The translations under genes and the position numbers were made by a program. A stretch of DNA of 64,000 nucleotides from Eubacterium sp. GTDB taxonomy: Bacteria; Bacillota; Clostridia; Lachnospirales; Lachnospiraceae. The notes beneath the pieces were generated by a model. That model was not told the origin of the DNA. It worked only from the letters and a program-made list of their open reading frames with translations, and ran no database searches. Positions 36,765 to 45,307 of this stretch are shown piece after piece (the stretch's first letter is position 1; each line of letters begins with the position of its first letter). The stretch is taken from contig JAFOIV010000082.1 of NCBI GenBank assembly GCA_017420535.1, forward strand, positions 1 through 64,000, written 5' to 3'.

Positions 36765-37291
36765 GTATACGTGAATTAAAAAATGACGCCAATGATATGG
36801 ATTGGCTCGAAGGAAAATTTGATTCTATTTCACTGTTTAAGGGTGAGATGAATATTACAATATTTGATAATTCAGAAGAAGTGGTTTCTTATGCCGAAGA
36901 ATGCGTAAAAGCTTACAATTCTTTAAATAATGATAAGGCATTATTGGATGATATTCAGGAGCATCTTGCAAAATTTTTGCTGTATATGAATGACGAATGG
37001 AAAGCGATGGATATATATGAGGATATAGCTGCTAATACTCAGAAAGTTGTTGACGGGTATAATGAGGGCAGGCGACTGATTGAGTATCTATCCCGTCCTC
37101 GTCTTTATGTGGAGCTTCCTGATGAAGAGAATTTCAGCAAAAATGATATCGGATATGTAATAGAGGCGGATTGCCCTTGGGAGCCAGAACATCAGTGCTC
37201 AATAATAATTAGAAATGGAAAGCTGAAGTACGTCGGCCCATCAGAGGGAAATACTCCGTGGGATGACGATGAAGATTATTATTATTTATAA
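36761..37291 (+). CDS. Acidic protein of unknown function
   Basis: 176 residues, ATG 36761 behind AAGGAAG. Helical for the first ~115 residues (VVSYAEECVKAYNSL...DIQEHLAKFLLYM), then a short beta part (CSIIIRNGKLKYVGPSEG) and an acidic C-terminus (PWDDDEDYYYL). The overall acidity and its position next to a DUF6985 gene recall polymorphic-toxin immunity proteins, but no family is recognised. Confidence 0.6.
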   Translation: MSIRELKNDANDMDWLEGKFDSISLFKGEMNITIFDNSEEVVSYAEECVKAYNSLNNDKALLDDIQEHLAKFLLYMNDEWKAMDIYEDIAANTQKVVDGYNEGRRLIEYLSRPRLYVELPDEENFSKNDIGYVIEADCPWEPEHQCSIIIRNGKLKYVGPSEGNTPWDDDEDYYYL

Positions 37292-37320
37292 AGTAGTATT
37301 GTGATAAGAATAGTTTTAAA

Positions 37321-37511
37321 AAGATATATCACAATTATCTTTTTATTTAACCAAAGATGAAATAGAGAATTTTCACCTTTCAACTTTGAAATTAAAGTAT
37401 GAAGAAGCTTTAGGTGAATATGAAAAGTGTAGATGCACCGGATTAGGAAGACTTGTAGCAAATAGGGAGATTCCTGTTTTGAAGAGGGCAAAAGAACTGT
37501 TGTACAGATAG
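37321..37511 (+). pseudogene. 5'-truncated relic
   Basis: A frame open after a TAA reads YLTKDEIENFHLSTLKLKYE and ends EIPVLKRAKELLYR, with strong coding character (acidic-basic helix) but no start codon. The rest of this 336-bp gap holds no gene. The parent family is not recognised. Confidence 0.45.
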
Positions 37512-37627
37512 ATATATTTCGGTTTGTCGGGATGAGGGCATAGCCTTTTATCTCGCAGTATAATTGATTAAGAAACAAAGGAAGATTTGGGATACATTCA
37601 CTTAAACAGCAAGGAAGGTACGCAAAA

Positions 37628-38122
37628 ATGGAAAATCCTAAAACAAAAGATTTTTATATCGACAACAAGAAAAAATTTAAAAAGTTTAGCATCGTCTCCG
37701 CCATTCTGCTCGCAGTATTTTTTCTGATGACAGTTGTGTTTTACGTTTTGAGTCATAATCAGCTTCTCTCATACAAAGTAGTTCAAGTGAATGTTATCAG
37801 TGTTGATATCGAGAATCCTCTGAATAAGATTGACAAAGACAAAGTAGTTGTAGAATACAATGGAAAGAATTATGAGGTAGAAAATCTCATGACTAATGAA
37901 ACACTCAAATATCATACATACTTAAGCAGTCAAAAACCTGCTGATGCATATTTTGCAAATGGGAGAATCTTTGCAAACATTGACGGTATCAGAAGTACTT
38001 CTATGATTGGAATGATCTATTTTGTCTTTCTTTTCGGAACATTAATCCTGATATTAACCACAGCCGTTCTAATCGGTTGCGTTGTAGAAGCAAAGAAAAG
38101 AGAGAAAGGGATCTACCCTTAA
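37628..38122 (+). CDS. Two-helix membrane protein (DUF3592-like)
   Basis: 164 residues. Helix 1 near 24-44 (SIVSAILLAVFFLMTVVFYV), an outside beta-rich domain of about 75 residues (VVQVNVISVDIENPLNKIDK to YFANGRIFANIDG), and helix 2 near 131-152 (YFVFLFGTLILILTTAVLIG). This layout matches DUF3592-type proteins. Start ATG behind AAGGAAGG. Confidence 0.6.
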   Translation: MENPKTKDFYIDNKKKFKKFSIVSAILLAVFFLMTVVFYVLSHNQLLSYKVVQVNVISVDIENPLNKIDKDKVVVEYNGKNYEVENLMTNETLKYHTYLSSQKPADAYFANGRIFANIDGIRSTSMIGMIYFVFLFGTLILILTTAVLIGCVVEAKKREKGIYP

Positions 38123-38153
38123 ATAGGATCATAAAGAAAACATAAAGAATTCG

Positions 38154-38179
38154 CTTTTTCTCATTATTATGAGGAAAAG
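38154..38179 (+). terminator. Hairpin, possible bidirectional terminator
   Basis: CTTTTTCTCAT, loop TATT, ATGAGGAAAAG: an 11-bp stem with one G-T pair between two genes. There is no T tract after it on this strand. Confidence 0.45.
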
Positions 38180-38236
38180 ATTATCTTTGAAAATATCGTG
38201 CTATTGCACAAATCGTGAGTTGTAGAGGTCTTGATG

Positions 38237-38806
38237 ATGGGAAAAGAACTGTCGGAAATGACGTTGGAAGAATTGTGGGATTTATTCCCAATAGTCCTTG
38301 TTCAGCACGATGATCAATGGAACGGGTATTACGAGGAGATAGAAGCCGCAATCACTGACCTTTTGAAAGATTATCAGATTAAAAGAATCAGTCATATTGG
38401 AAGTACGGCGATACAGGGCATATGGGCCAAGAACATTGTTGACGTGATGGTTGAGATATCTGAAAAAGCCGACATGGAAGAAGTCGCTCACATTTTAGAG
38501 CAGAATGGATTTATCAGAATGTCCGATGAAAAAAGACGGATTTCATTAAATAAGGGATATACAAAAGAGGGCTTTGCGGATAAGGTTTATCACATTCATC
38601 TTAGATACACAGGAGATAATGACGAGCTTTATTTCCGAGACTATCTGAATGAGCATCCTCATATTGCAGAGGAATATGAAGCATTGAAGCTTGAATTATG
38701 GAAGAGATATGAGCATAACAGAGATGCCTATACCAATGCTAAAACTGAGTTCATCCGCAAGTGGACAGCAGAAGCCCGCATGAAATATGTCGACAGATAC
38801 TTATAA
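38237..38806 (+). CDS. GrpB (UPF0157) family nucleotidyltransferase-like protein
   Basis: 189 residues, starting at the second of two adjacent ATGs (38234, 38237), eight bases after AGAGG. Family marks: ISHIGSTAIQGIWAKNIVDV (about 54-73), which is the nucleotidyltransferase-like G-S-T-x-I...D core, and HLRYTGDNDELYFRDYLNEH (about 123-142). GrpB-like proteins have been linked to CoA or nucleotide chemistry, but their reaction is unproven. Usual length, intact. Confidence 0.85.
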   Translation: MGKELSEMTLEELWDLFPIVLVQHDDQWNGYYEEIEAAITDLLKDYQIKRISHIGSTAIQGIWAKNIVDVMVEISEKADMEEVAHILEQNGFIRMSDEKRRISLNKGYTKEGFADKVYHIHLRYTGDNDELYFRDYLNEHPHIAEEYEALKLELWKRYEHNRDAYTNAKTEFIRKWTAEARMKYVDRYL

Positions 38807-38821
38807 AATCCGTTTTGTCGG

Positions 38822-38914
38822 ATGGTAATTATACATATTGAAGATGATTTTGATCTGCAAAAGATTGCTATTCCCTTATCTTCAGTTTTTCCTGAACAAA
38901 GAATAGAGAGGTAA
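38822..38914 (+). pseudogene. Possible N-terminal relic of an 8-oxoguanine glycosylase-like gene
   Basis: ATG 38822 encodes MVIIHIEDDFDLQKIA, close to the N-terminal strand of OGG-type glycosylases (I-x-x-x-DDFD-x-x-KIA-DSGQCFR), then diverges and stops after 30 codons. Short, so uncertain. Confidence 0.3.
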
Positions 38915-38921
38915 CAGTGAA

Positions 38922-40613
38922 ATGTTAAAATATTTATTGTATTCGCAGGATAATATTATAATGACTTTTTGTCTTGTGTTTATTATCTGGTTTATCATTC
39001 TTCTGATTGTGTGTAAAAAAGTCGGAAACATCCCCGCAAAAGCAAAAGCCTGGAAATGTCTGTGCCTTGTTCCGCTTGCGGTAGCAATAATTCATTTCTT
39101 TGTTTTTTCATTCGGTGATGCGGTTCTGCCCTTACTGGAGGAATATGGGTTCATTTATGCATCGGCTGTTCTAACGACTCTGCTCCCGTTGTTTTTTATA
39201 AAAAAGAGCAAAAAACCCGTAAAAATAATCGGCGCTGTGGTTACCGGCGCAGTATGTCTTCTTTCGCTTTTCTTCAATATCAATAAGTCGGTGTCGGTCA
39301 ATTACTCGAACAGGGATTTGAAGAGCGCATACATTTCACTGTGCGATTATTTTGAAGAAAACTATATAATGAATGAGTGGAAAAAGCCCGATTACGAAAG
39401 AATCAAAGCGGACGGCTTAAAGCTGATTGACGAAGCCGAAAAGACAGGCGATATTACGAAATACTACGAAGCGGTTGATGAATTCACAAACAGCTTTTAT
39501 GACGGACATATGGGCATATCCTTCTATGACGGAAACGATTACCTGATAACAAGGATAAAGCAATTCAACGACTACGGACTGTCTCTGATTACACTTGACG
39601 ACGGAACAACGATAGCCGTTGACGTTGACGACGGACTTGAAATAAAAAACGGAGACACTGTTACAAAATGGAACGGCGTTCCGATTGACCAAGCCATTGA
39701 AAGCGTGCACGTCCCGATGCCCGAGCCCGTATCCGAAAACGACAGGATTGATAAAGCGTTCTGGCTGGCGTGTACGGGAGGCGAGAGTGTTGAGGTTAGC
39801 TATATTAATTCGGATAACGAGGAAAAAACGCTTACTCTCGATAAGCTTGATTCTGAAATGCCCAGAGCATTGAAGGCAAGACGTCTGTTCTGGCATAACA
39901 CGGACGAGACATATTCTTATAAAATGCTTAACGGCAATACGGGATATATGAAAATCACTTCTGAGGAAACCGACAGGTTTCACGATTATCTTGCCTATTG
40001 CACCGGCAACCATAATTACGCAAGGGAAATGTTCAGAAACGACCTGCGGGAACTTAAAAATCAGGGAATGACAAAGCTGGTCGTTGACATAAGAAACAAC
40101 GGCGGCGGTTATGACGAGGTTGCAACCGCTCTTGCAAGTCTGTTTACAAAAGAAAAAATGTACGCCTATTCGCTCGGAATCAGAAAGAACGGCGAGTACA
40201 TTAAAACTGCCGACAGATATGTTTCGGCAGACGGCGAATTCAGTGATATTGAAGTACTCGTGCTTACCAATATGCGCTGCGCATCTGCGGGAGACGGAAT
40301 GGTTCTTTATCTGTCAAGGCTTGACAACGTTACGGTTGCTGGCTTGTCCTGCCCCGCGGGCTGCAATCAGGAATCGGGCGGTTCGATATTTATGCCGAAA
40401 GGTATAGTTGTTAATTTCCCCGTGGGACTTGTGATGGACGAGGAAGCAAACCCGAATATCGACGTTGATGATTCAAGACAAAGCCGAACTCCGCTCGATG
40501 TAAAAATCCCATTGACAAAGGAAGCGGCTCTTAAAATCTTTAATGAAGAAAACTTTGATAACGGTAAAGATTACGAGCTCGAATGGGCGATTGATTTTCT
40601 TGATTTAGAATAA
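38922..40613 (+). CDS. S41-family (tail-specific) peptidase with N-terminal membrane domain
   Basis: 563 residues. Four hydrophobic helices in the first ~120 residues anchor it (MTFCLVFIIWFIILLIV and others), followed by an outside part. A PDZ-like middle holds IKNGDTVTKWNGVPIDQAI. The S41 core runs from about 385: LVVDIRNNGGG, then NMRCASAGDG with the catalytic Ser near 453. The lysine partner is not obvious by eye. Asn and Asp codons here are mainly AAC and GAC and GC is visibly higher than next door, which suggests recent transfer. Target proteins unknown. Confidence 0.85.
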   Translation: MLKYLLYSQDNIIMTFCLVFIIWFIILLIVCKKVGNIPAKAKAWKCLCLVPLAVAIIHFFVFSFGDAVLPLLEEYGFIYASAVLTTLLPLFFIKKSKKPVKIIGAVVTGAVCLLSLFFNINKSVSVNYSNRDLKSAYISLCDYFEENYIMNEWKKPDYERIKADGLKLIDEAEKTGDITKYYEAVDEFTNSFYDGHMGISFYDGNDYLITRIKQFNDYGLSLITLDDGTTIAVDVDDGLEIKNGDTVTKWNGVPIDQAIESVHVPMPEPVSENDRIDKAFWLACTGGESVEVSYINSDNEEKTLTLDKLDSEMPRALKARRLFWHNTDETYSYKMLNGNTGYMKITSEETDRFHDYLAYCTGNHNYAREMFRNDLRELKNQGMTKLVVDIRNNGGGYDEVATALASLFTKEKMYAYSLGIRKNGEYIKTADRYVSADGEFSDIEVLVLTNMRCASAGDGMVLYLSRLDNVTVAGLSCPAGCNQESGGSIFMPKGIVVNFPVGLVMDEEANPNIDVDDSRQSRTPLDVKIPLTKEAALKIFNEENFDNGKDYELEWAIDFLDLE

Positions 40614-40676
40614 ACATTGACAAATTCCAATTTATAGAGGCAAATAATATTACAGAATAATTTACTGGAGGAGACA

Positions 40677-41381
40677 ATGAAGGTCCTTTTTATCGGAAAC
40701 AGTCACACATATATGAATGACATGCCGGAGCTCACAAGACGGATGATTGAGAGTGCCACTGGTCTGCCTTGCCTGGTCACTATGTTGGCGTATTCTGGGA
40801 GATCACTAAAATGGCATATGGAAGAAGAGTACTTCTCTGAGCGATTTAATATACTGCATGGCGGTTACGACTATTGCGTAATTCAGGAACAGGCTCATCC
40901 AATGGGAGATGAGCAGGATACTATAACAAACGCCAGTAAGATCATAGAATTGTGTAAAATTGCCGGCACTAAACCAGTCATCTTCGAAACTTGGGCAGAG
41001 AAGAAAAAACCAGAGAATCAAGTTGAAATGAACCGCAGATATCAGAATCTTGCAAAAAGTCAGGACGTGTTGCTTGCTCCAATCGGAGAAGTGTGGAGTG
41101 CAACTATGAAGGACCTTGCATGCCTTGAATCAGATCTGTACTTTAGAGACGGAGAACATGCTTCAGCTGTTGGCGACTACCTTGTTTCAATTGTCCTTAC
41201 AAAGACAATTACTGGCAAGCTTCCACCTGAAGATTTCTTGGAGGCATTTGATTTTGTTATTCCAGAAAGTAATTACTTTATTCCGGTAAAAGAGGACGTT
41301 GAGGAAGAGACAATTATGCTATCCAAGGAGATTACAGAAATAATAAGAAAACATGTTGATAATTCAAGTTTGTTGGGATGA
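40677..41381 (+). CDS. SGNH/GDSL hydrolase-fold protein
   Basis: 234 residues, ATG 40677 behind GGAGG. Block I is FIGNSHTYMND with the catalytic Ser9; block III is YCVIQEQ (E/Q in place of the usual G-x-N-D); the His-Asp pair is in FRDGEHAS (about 155-162). The SGNH Asn is not clear, so the exact hydrolase class is uncertain. No signal peptide, so cytosolic. Likely an esterase or deacetylase of an unknown substrate. Confidence 0.8.
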   Translation: MKVLFIGNSHTYMNDMPELTRRMIESATGLPCLVTMLAYSGRSLKWHMEEEYFSERFNILHGGYDYCVIQEQAHPMGDEQDTITNASKIIELCKIAGTKPVIFETWAEKKKPENQVEMNRRYQNLAKSQDVLLAPIGEVWSATMKDLACLESDLYFRDGEHASAVGDYLVSIVLTKTITGKLPPEDFLEAFDFVIPESNYFIPVKEDVEEETIMLSKEITEIIRKHVDNSSLLG

Positions 41382-41424
41382 TGCGATAGTCAATTCTATC
41401 TTAGGATAATCAGAGGAAAGAAAA

Positions 41425-41496
41425 ATGAAAGTATATGTACTTTGGCATGTTTATGAATTAAGTGACGATTTTGGAGAACATGATGAAGAAAAGTAG
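41425..41496 (+). pseudogene. N-terminal relic of a DUF7336-like gene
   Basis: ATG 41425 behind AGAGGAAAG gives MKVYVLWHVYELSDDFGEHD and stops after EEK. DUF7336 proteins begin MKVYVLWH-x-Y-x-D and go on with GIFSS-type sequence; out of frame the next bases read VGFIAL, consistent with a frameshift and loss of the rest. Confidence 0.5.
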
Positions 41497-41541
41497 GATT
41501 TATAGCTCTATAGGAGAAATGTTTTGGGAGGAAATGACAAG

Positions 41542-41838
41542 GTGATTACGATAATAGATATTTTGGCGTATTTGATAAATGATCTGCTTGGATGGTTTAT
41601 TATTATATGTTTTGACTTGACTGGATATGATAGCAAATTCCAGAATTTGAAGTTTCACTGGGCATTTCTGGTAATAGGTGTTATTCATATTTTTTTAAGT
41701 ATGATCTGTAATGTGTTATTCTTCAAAAAGGAGAGAACAAAATATCACATTCAAATTGGAAAAAAGTTGTTTATCTATAATATGATAATGACGCTATTAC
41801 CTTATTTGTATTTAGCTTTTATATGGCTATTTACATAA
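41542..41838 (+). CDS. Small membrane protein, duplicate copy 1
   Basis: 98 residues from GTG 41542 (GGGAGG at 41526-41531; the start is uncertain). Three hydrophobic segments: NDLLGWFIIICFDLTG, AFLVIGVIHIFLSMICNVLF and LFIYNMIMTLLPYLYLAFIW. It is about 90% identical to the gene at 45308-45640, so the two are a recent duplication. No family recognised. Confidence 0.65.
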   Translation: MITIIDILAYLINDLLGWFIIICFDLTGYDSKFQNLKFHWAFLVIGVIHIFLSMICNVLFFKKERTKYHIQIGKKLFIYNMIMTLLPYLYLAFIWLFT

Positions 41839-41893
41839 GACCAGTTATCTCAAGTTTGTATGGGAAAATATATGATTCATATAGAGAAAGTAA

Positions 41894-41986
41894 ACGGTGA
41901 CTCCGGGAATCACTATTGGAAAGAAAGTTATCATTGGTGCGGGAAGTGTTAGAAACAACTGCCAGAGTGGAAGACTTCAGGAGTAG
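41894..41986 (+). pseudogene. C-terminal relic of a hexapeptide acetyltransferase
   Basis: A frame without a start reads TVTPGITIGKKVIIGAGSVR and ends at TAG 41986. The LPGITIGKNVVIGAGSVV-like pattern is the last coil of left-handed beta-helix (LbH) acyltransferases. The rest of the gene is gone. Confidence 0.6.
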
Positions 41987-41997
41987 TGAGGTTATTG

Positions 41998-42669
41998 ATG
42001 ATAAAGAATGTTATATTTGATTGTTTTGGAACATTGATAGACACGGGAACGGGATCTATGGATGCCGTAAGGAGTATTCTTACAAATGTAAACCTTAATG
42101 TTGATGCAGATGAATTTTATTCGGAATGGAAGATTAAAAAGAAGGAAATGACTTACTTTGATGAATTCTATTCAGAAAAAGAATTATTTAAGATGAGTCT
42201 GGCTGAGATGTTTAAAAAGTATAATCTCACTGCAGATATAGATGAAGCAGTGCAGCCGATGATAAGGGTTTTGTTCGGGGAAAGAAAGGCATTTCCTGAT
42301 ACGGCAGAGATACTTGAATATCTTGATAAAGCCGGTATTAATTATGCAATTGGTTCTACAACAGACAATGATTCATTGATACATTTCCTTGACATGAATA
42401 ATTTATCGATTCCGTTAGTATTCACCTCAGAGGATATGAGAGTGTATAAGCCGGTTCCGGATTTTTATACGAAGATTTTGGAAAAAACAGGGTGGAAATA
42501 TGAGGAAACCTTGTTTGTTGGAGATAATCTGGTAGATGATGTTAAGGGACCTAAGTCAGTAGGAATGAGATCAGCTTTGATCGATAGAAAAGGAAGATAT
42601 AGCAACAATTCCGGGATAAAACCAGATTTCGTTTTTAATTCACTAAAGGAATTGAAGAGTATCATATAA
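41998..42669 (+). CDS. HAD-superfamily hydrolase (subfamily IA)
   Basis: 223 residues from ATG 41998; an in-frame GTG at 41986 is less well placed. Motif I is VIFDCFGTLIDTG (the second Asp is replaced by Cys-Phe-Gly, as in the D-x-F-G-T-L haloacid dehalogenase/YjjG branch), motif II is AIGSTTDN, the Lys of motif III is in VYKPVPDFY, motif IV is LFVGDNLVDDVKG. A helical cap lies between about 20 and 90. Substrate unknown. Confidence 0.88.
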   Translation: MIKNVIFDCFGTLIDTGTGSMDAVRSILTNVNLNVDADEFYSEWKIKKKEMTYFDEFYSEKELFKMSLAEMFKKYNLTADIDEAVQPMIRVLFGERKAFPDTAEILEYLDKAGINYAIGSTTDNDSLIHFLDMNNLSIPLVFTSEDMRVYKPVPDFYTKILEKTGWKYEETLFVGDNLVDDVKGPKSVGMRSALIDRKGRYSNNSGIKPDFVFNSLKELKSII

Positions 42670-42726
42670 AAATGAACTTATTAAGGTTGAAGGAATATAT
42701 ACAGGGGTAAAGTAAGGAGTATATTT

Positions 42727-42987
42727 ATGAAATTGAAATCAGATTGGGTATTTAATTATAAAAAAGGTATCAGAGAGGCGATGGTTTCATGGAATTATCA
42801 TGTACAGGGAGAAAATCTTTATTTTGCCGGGGAAAACAATTATTTATACTGTATTGATAAAACAACGGGAAAAGAGCTTATGACAAAGAAAAAGACTAAA
42901 GGAGTCTGCAGGGATATCTATGTTGAGGATAAGGGGCTGATCGTAATAAGTGACAAGGGCCAGGTAGAACATTTTCAGTTAAGTTAA
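42727..42987 (+). CDS. Small PQQ-like beta-propeller fragment
   Basis: 86 residues, ATG 42727. Two blades are visible: NLYFAGENNYLYCIDKTTGK and RDIYVEDKGLIVISDKGQVE. Full PQQ/WD propellers need six to eight blades, so this is either a truncated gene or an unusually small member. A ribosome site AAGGAG precedes it. Confidence 0.5.
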   Translation: MKLKSDWVFNYKKGIREAMVSWNYHVQGENLYFAGENNYLYCIDKTTGKELMTKKKTKGVCRDIYVEDKGLIVISDKGQVEHFQLS

Positions 42988-43117
42988 TATAAAGATAAGT
43001 TCTGATATAAGCGAAACTGGTATTATCAAAAATATTAAAACTGGATATTTCTATATTACCAGATGTTTTCTATAATCCTTTCCATAAAATCATTAGTGAT
43101 ATGGAAGGAGAAAAAAT

Positions 43118-44002
43118 ATGAGCGATATCAGTAAGACACAATATGAACTTAATAAGGGGCTTGCCCAGATGCTTAAGGGTGGGGTGATAATGGATGTTAC
43201 AACTCCTGAGCAGGCTAAAATTGCAGAAGCAGCGGGGGCCTGTGCGGTAATGGCTCTGGAAAGAATACCTGCTGACATACGTGCGGCAGGCGGGGTATCA
43301 AGAATGAGTGATCCAGCGATGATAAAGGGAATCCAGGATGCCGTATCAATTCCGGTAATGGCAAAATGTCGCATTGGTCATTTTGTTGAAGCTCAGATCC
43401 TTGAAGCGATTGAGATTGACTATATAGATGAATCAGAGGTACTTTCGCCGGCTGATGACATTTATCATATAGACAAGAAAAAATTCAAAGTTCCATTTGT
43501 ATGTGGTGCCAGAGATTTAGGAGAAGCTTTAAGAAGGATAAATGAAGGGGCTTCAATGATAAGAACTAAGGGGGAACCTGGAACAGGTGACGTAGTTCAG
43601 GCGGTCAGACATATGAGAAAGATGAATTCTGAAATAAGAAAAATTGTTTCTCTTAGGGAAGATGAACTTTATGAAGAGGCTAAGCAGTTACAGGTTCCTT
43701 ATGAATTAGTGCTTTATGTCCATGATAATGGCCGACTTCCTGTAGTAAATTTTGCGGCAGGCGGGGTTGCAACTCCGGCAGATGCTGCACTTATGATGCA
43801 GCTTGGAGCAGAAGGAGTCTTTGTAGGTTCGGGAATATTTAAGTCTGGAGATCCCGAAAAAAGAGCGACAGCGATAGTTCAGGCAGTCACGAATTACCAG
43901 GATGCTTCACTAATAGCTGAATTATCAAAAGATTTGGGAGAAGCGATGGTAGGGATTAATCCGTCTGAGATAAAGATCATCATGGAAGAAAGAGGGCGTT
44001 AG
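43118..44002 (+). CDS. pdxS: Pyridoxal 5'-phosphate synthase subunit PdxS
   Basis: 294 residues. PdxS makes pyridoxal 5'-phosphate from ribose 5-phosphate, glyceraldehyde 3-phosphate and ammonia. Catalytic residues are intact: Asp25 in [15 protein letters not shown], the first lysine in MAKCRIGHF (about 81) and the second in [10 protein letters not shown] (about 150). Full family length. The pdxT start is one base past the stop (44004), so both are translated as a unit. The 130 bp upstream holds no riboswitch that I can recognise; an ATGGAAGGAG ribosome site precedes the ATG. Confidence 0.97.
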   Translation: MSDISKTQYELNKGLAQMLKGGVIMDVTTPEQAKIAEAAGACAVMALERIPADIRAAGGVSRMSDPAMIKGIQDAVSIPVMAKCRIGHFVEAQILEAIEIDYIDESEVLSPADDIYHIDKKKFKVPFVCGARDLGEALRRINEGASMIRTKGEPGTGDVVQAVRHMRKMNSEIRKIVSLREDELYEEAKQLQVPYELVLYVHDNGRLPVVNFAAGGVATPADAALMMQLGAEGVFVGSGIFKSGDPEKRATAIVQAVTNYQDASLIAELSKDLGEAMVGINPSEIKIIMEERGR

Positions 44003-44003
44003 T

Positions 44004-44570
44004 ATGAATATCGGAATACTGGCCCTTCAGGGTGCATTTGAAGAACATAAAAAAGTATTTGAAAGTCTGGGAGTCTCTTCGAAGGAAATACGCCAAAAAA
44101 AGGACTTGTCAGGGATTGATGCCATAGTTCTTCCAGGAGGAGAAAGTACAGTTCAGGGGCAACTTTTGCGTAAATTAGATATCTTCATTGAATTAAAAAA
44201 TCTGATAGAAGCCGGACTTCCAACTTTAGCTACCTGTGCCGGAGCCATTTTACTTGCAAAAAAAATAGAAAATGATCCTGATAGCCATCTTGCTACTCTC
44301 CCGGTAACAATTAGAAGAAATGCATATGGCAGACAGCTTGGCAGCTTTAAAAGTTTATTAGATTTTGATGATATTAAAGATTATCCTGCGGTTTTTATAA
44401 GGGCACCATATTTTACCGAGTTAGGCCAGGGGGTTCAGATACTTTCTCAAAATGGTTCGGAAATTGTGGCTGTAAAATATAAAAACCAGTTGGCTATGTC
44501 ATTTCATCCGGAAATGACTAGTGATACAAGAATCCATAAAAAATTTCTGGAAATATATGGTAACGGATAG
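44004..44570 (+). CDS. pdxT: Pyridoxal 5'-phosphate synthase glutaminase PdxT
   Basis: 188 residues. Class I glutamine amidotransferase that supplies ammonia to PdxS. The nucleophile Cys78 lies in TLATCAGAILLA; His-Glu in SFHPEMT (about 167-172); GGEST (45-49) is conserved, with Val where many have Thr at the next position; the PdxS-contact RAPYFTELG and YGRQLGSF are present. Overlapping operon with pdxS. Confidence 0.96.
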   Translation: MNIGILALQGAFEEHKKVFESLGVSSKEIRQKKDLSGIDAIVLPGGESTVQGQLLRKLDIFIELKNLIEAGLPTLATCAGAILLAKKIENDPDSHLATLPVTIRRNAYGRQLGSFKSLLDFDDIKDYPAVFIRAPYFTELGQGVQILSQNGSEIVAVKYKNQLAMSFHPEMTSDTRIHKKFLEIYGNG

Positions 44571-44727
44571 AGACTAATAAAGCCATTGGCTACATCAGAT
44601 TCTTTTATTGAATCTCTTTCAAGTCGTGGCTGCAAAGCTATCATTTCCGGGAGATGAAAAGAGTTCCGGGGGCTGTGTCTTATATGAAAAACGTGATAAG
44701 GTTCAGGAACTCTTGGAAAAATATTGA
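44571..44727 (+). pseudogene. Relic after pdxT
   Basis: Two frames read as coding: KPLATSDSFIESLSSRGCKA-IIS, then, after an extra G (in TCCGGGAGAT), GDEKSSGGCVLYEKRDKVQE-LLEKY. No start codon is seen. It looks like the C-terminal end of a lost gene with a frameshift. Confidence 0.4.
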
Positions 44728-44760
44728 CAATATTATCGCATAATTAAGAGGAGATTATAA

Positions 44761-45120
44761 ATGGCTGTCGATGAATCATTGAATATAGAAAATACAGATA
44801 CAATAGATGCACTTGCATATGAAGATGATACTAATAAGTTAATATTATGTATATTTGACGGAATGGACTGGATAGATGAAGCAAAGCATATGTTATTATT
44901 GCAATCCAAATTAAACAGTTATATTGGGTTTATAGACACAAAGCAATATGCTGAAAAATATCCTGATACAATTAGTATAGAGATCAGAATTTCATTTCTT
45001 TTTAAAGAACCTCAGATTTGTAGTAGGTTTATTGAAAATGTTGTGCAACCCAAATTATCTGAAATATTCAATAATGTTGATGTGGTAGTGGAGCATGGAA
45101 CAAAAGACAGTCAAGCTTAA
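44761..45120 (+). CDS. DUF6572 protein
   Basis: 119 residues, ATG 44761 behind AAGAGGAG. IDALAYEDDTNKLILCIFDG then LLLQSKLNSYIGFIDT match the DUF6572 core (VDF-x-G-x-D-x-x-x-x-x-L-x-I-x-D...LLLQEKLN-x-Y-x-x-FI-x-SG). DUF6572 is a small domain of immunity-like type. Function unknown. Confidence 0.65.
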   Translation: MAVDESLNIENTDTIDALAYEDDTNKLILCIFDGMDWIDEAKHMLLLQSKLNSYIGFIDTKQYAEKYPDTISIEIRISFLFKEPQICSRFIENVVQPKLSEIFNNVDVVVEHGTKDSQA

Positions 45121-45246
45121 CCGGGAAGAAAAGAATTGAGTTAGTGGGGATCATAAGGGGGAATTATATGAAAATATAATTACAAGTTGTATGGTATGAT
45201 GTTGCGCGCAATGTTAAATTATTTTTATATGGAGGAGGATTACCAT

Positions 45247-45293
45247 GAGTGGAAAAGAACAATCTGTGAAATACTAATTATGCGTGATGATGG
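45247..45293 (+). pseudogene. Relic of a DUF6985 gene
   Basis: GGAAAAGAACAATCTGTGAA...TTAATTATGCGTGATGATG matches 36254-36300 (GGTGGAAAAGAACAATCTG and on) over ~45 bp but has deletions. The start of the following gene lies partly within it. Confidence 0.6.
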
Positions 45294-45307
45294 ACAAAAG
45301 GAATATT

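Noticed and set aside
39417..40013. 198-codon minus-strand ORF
   Set aside because: Opposite the S41 peptidase gene, whose higher GC lengthens chance ORFs; no ribosome site.
42988..43117. Riboswitch upstream of pdxS
   Set aside because: No known PLP riboswitch and no strong conserved stem pattern seen.
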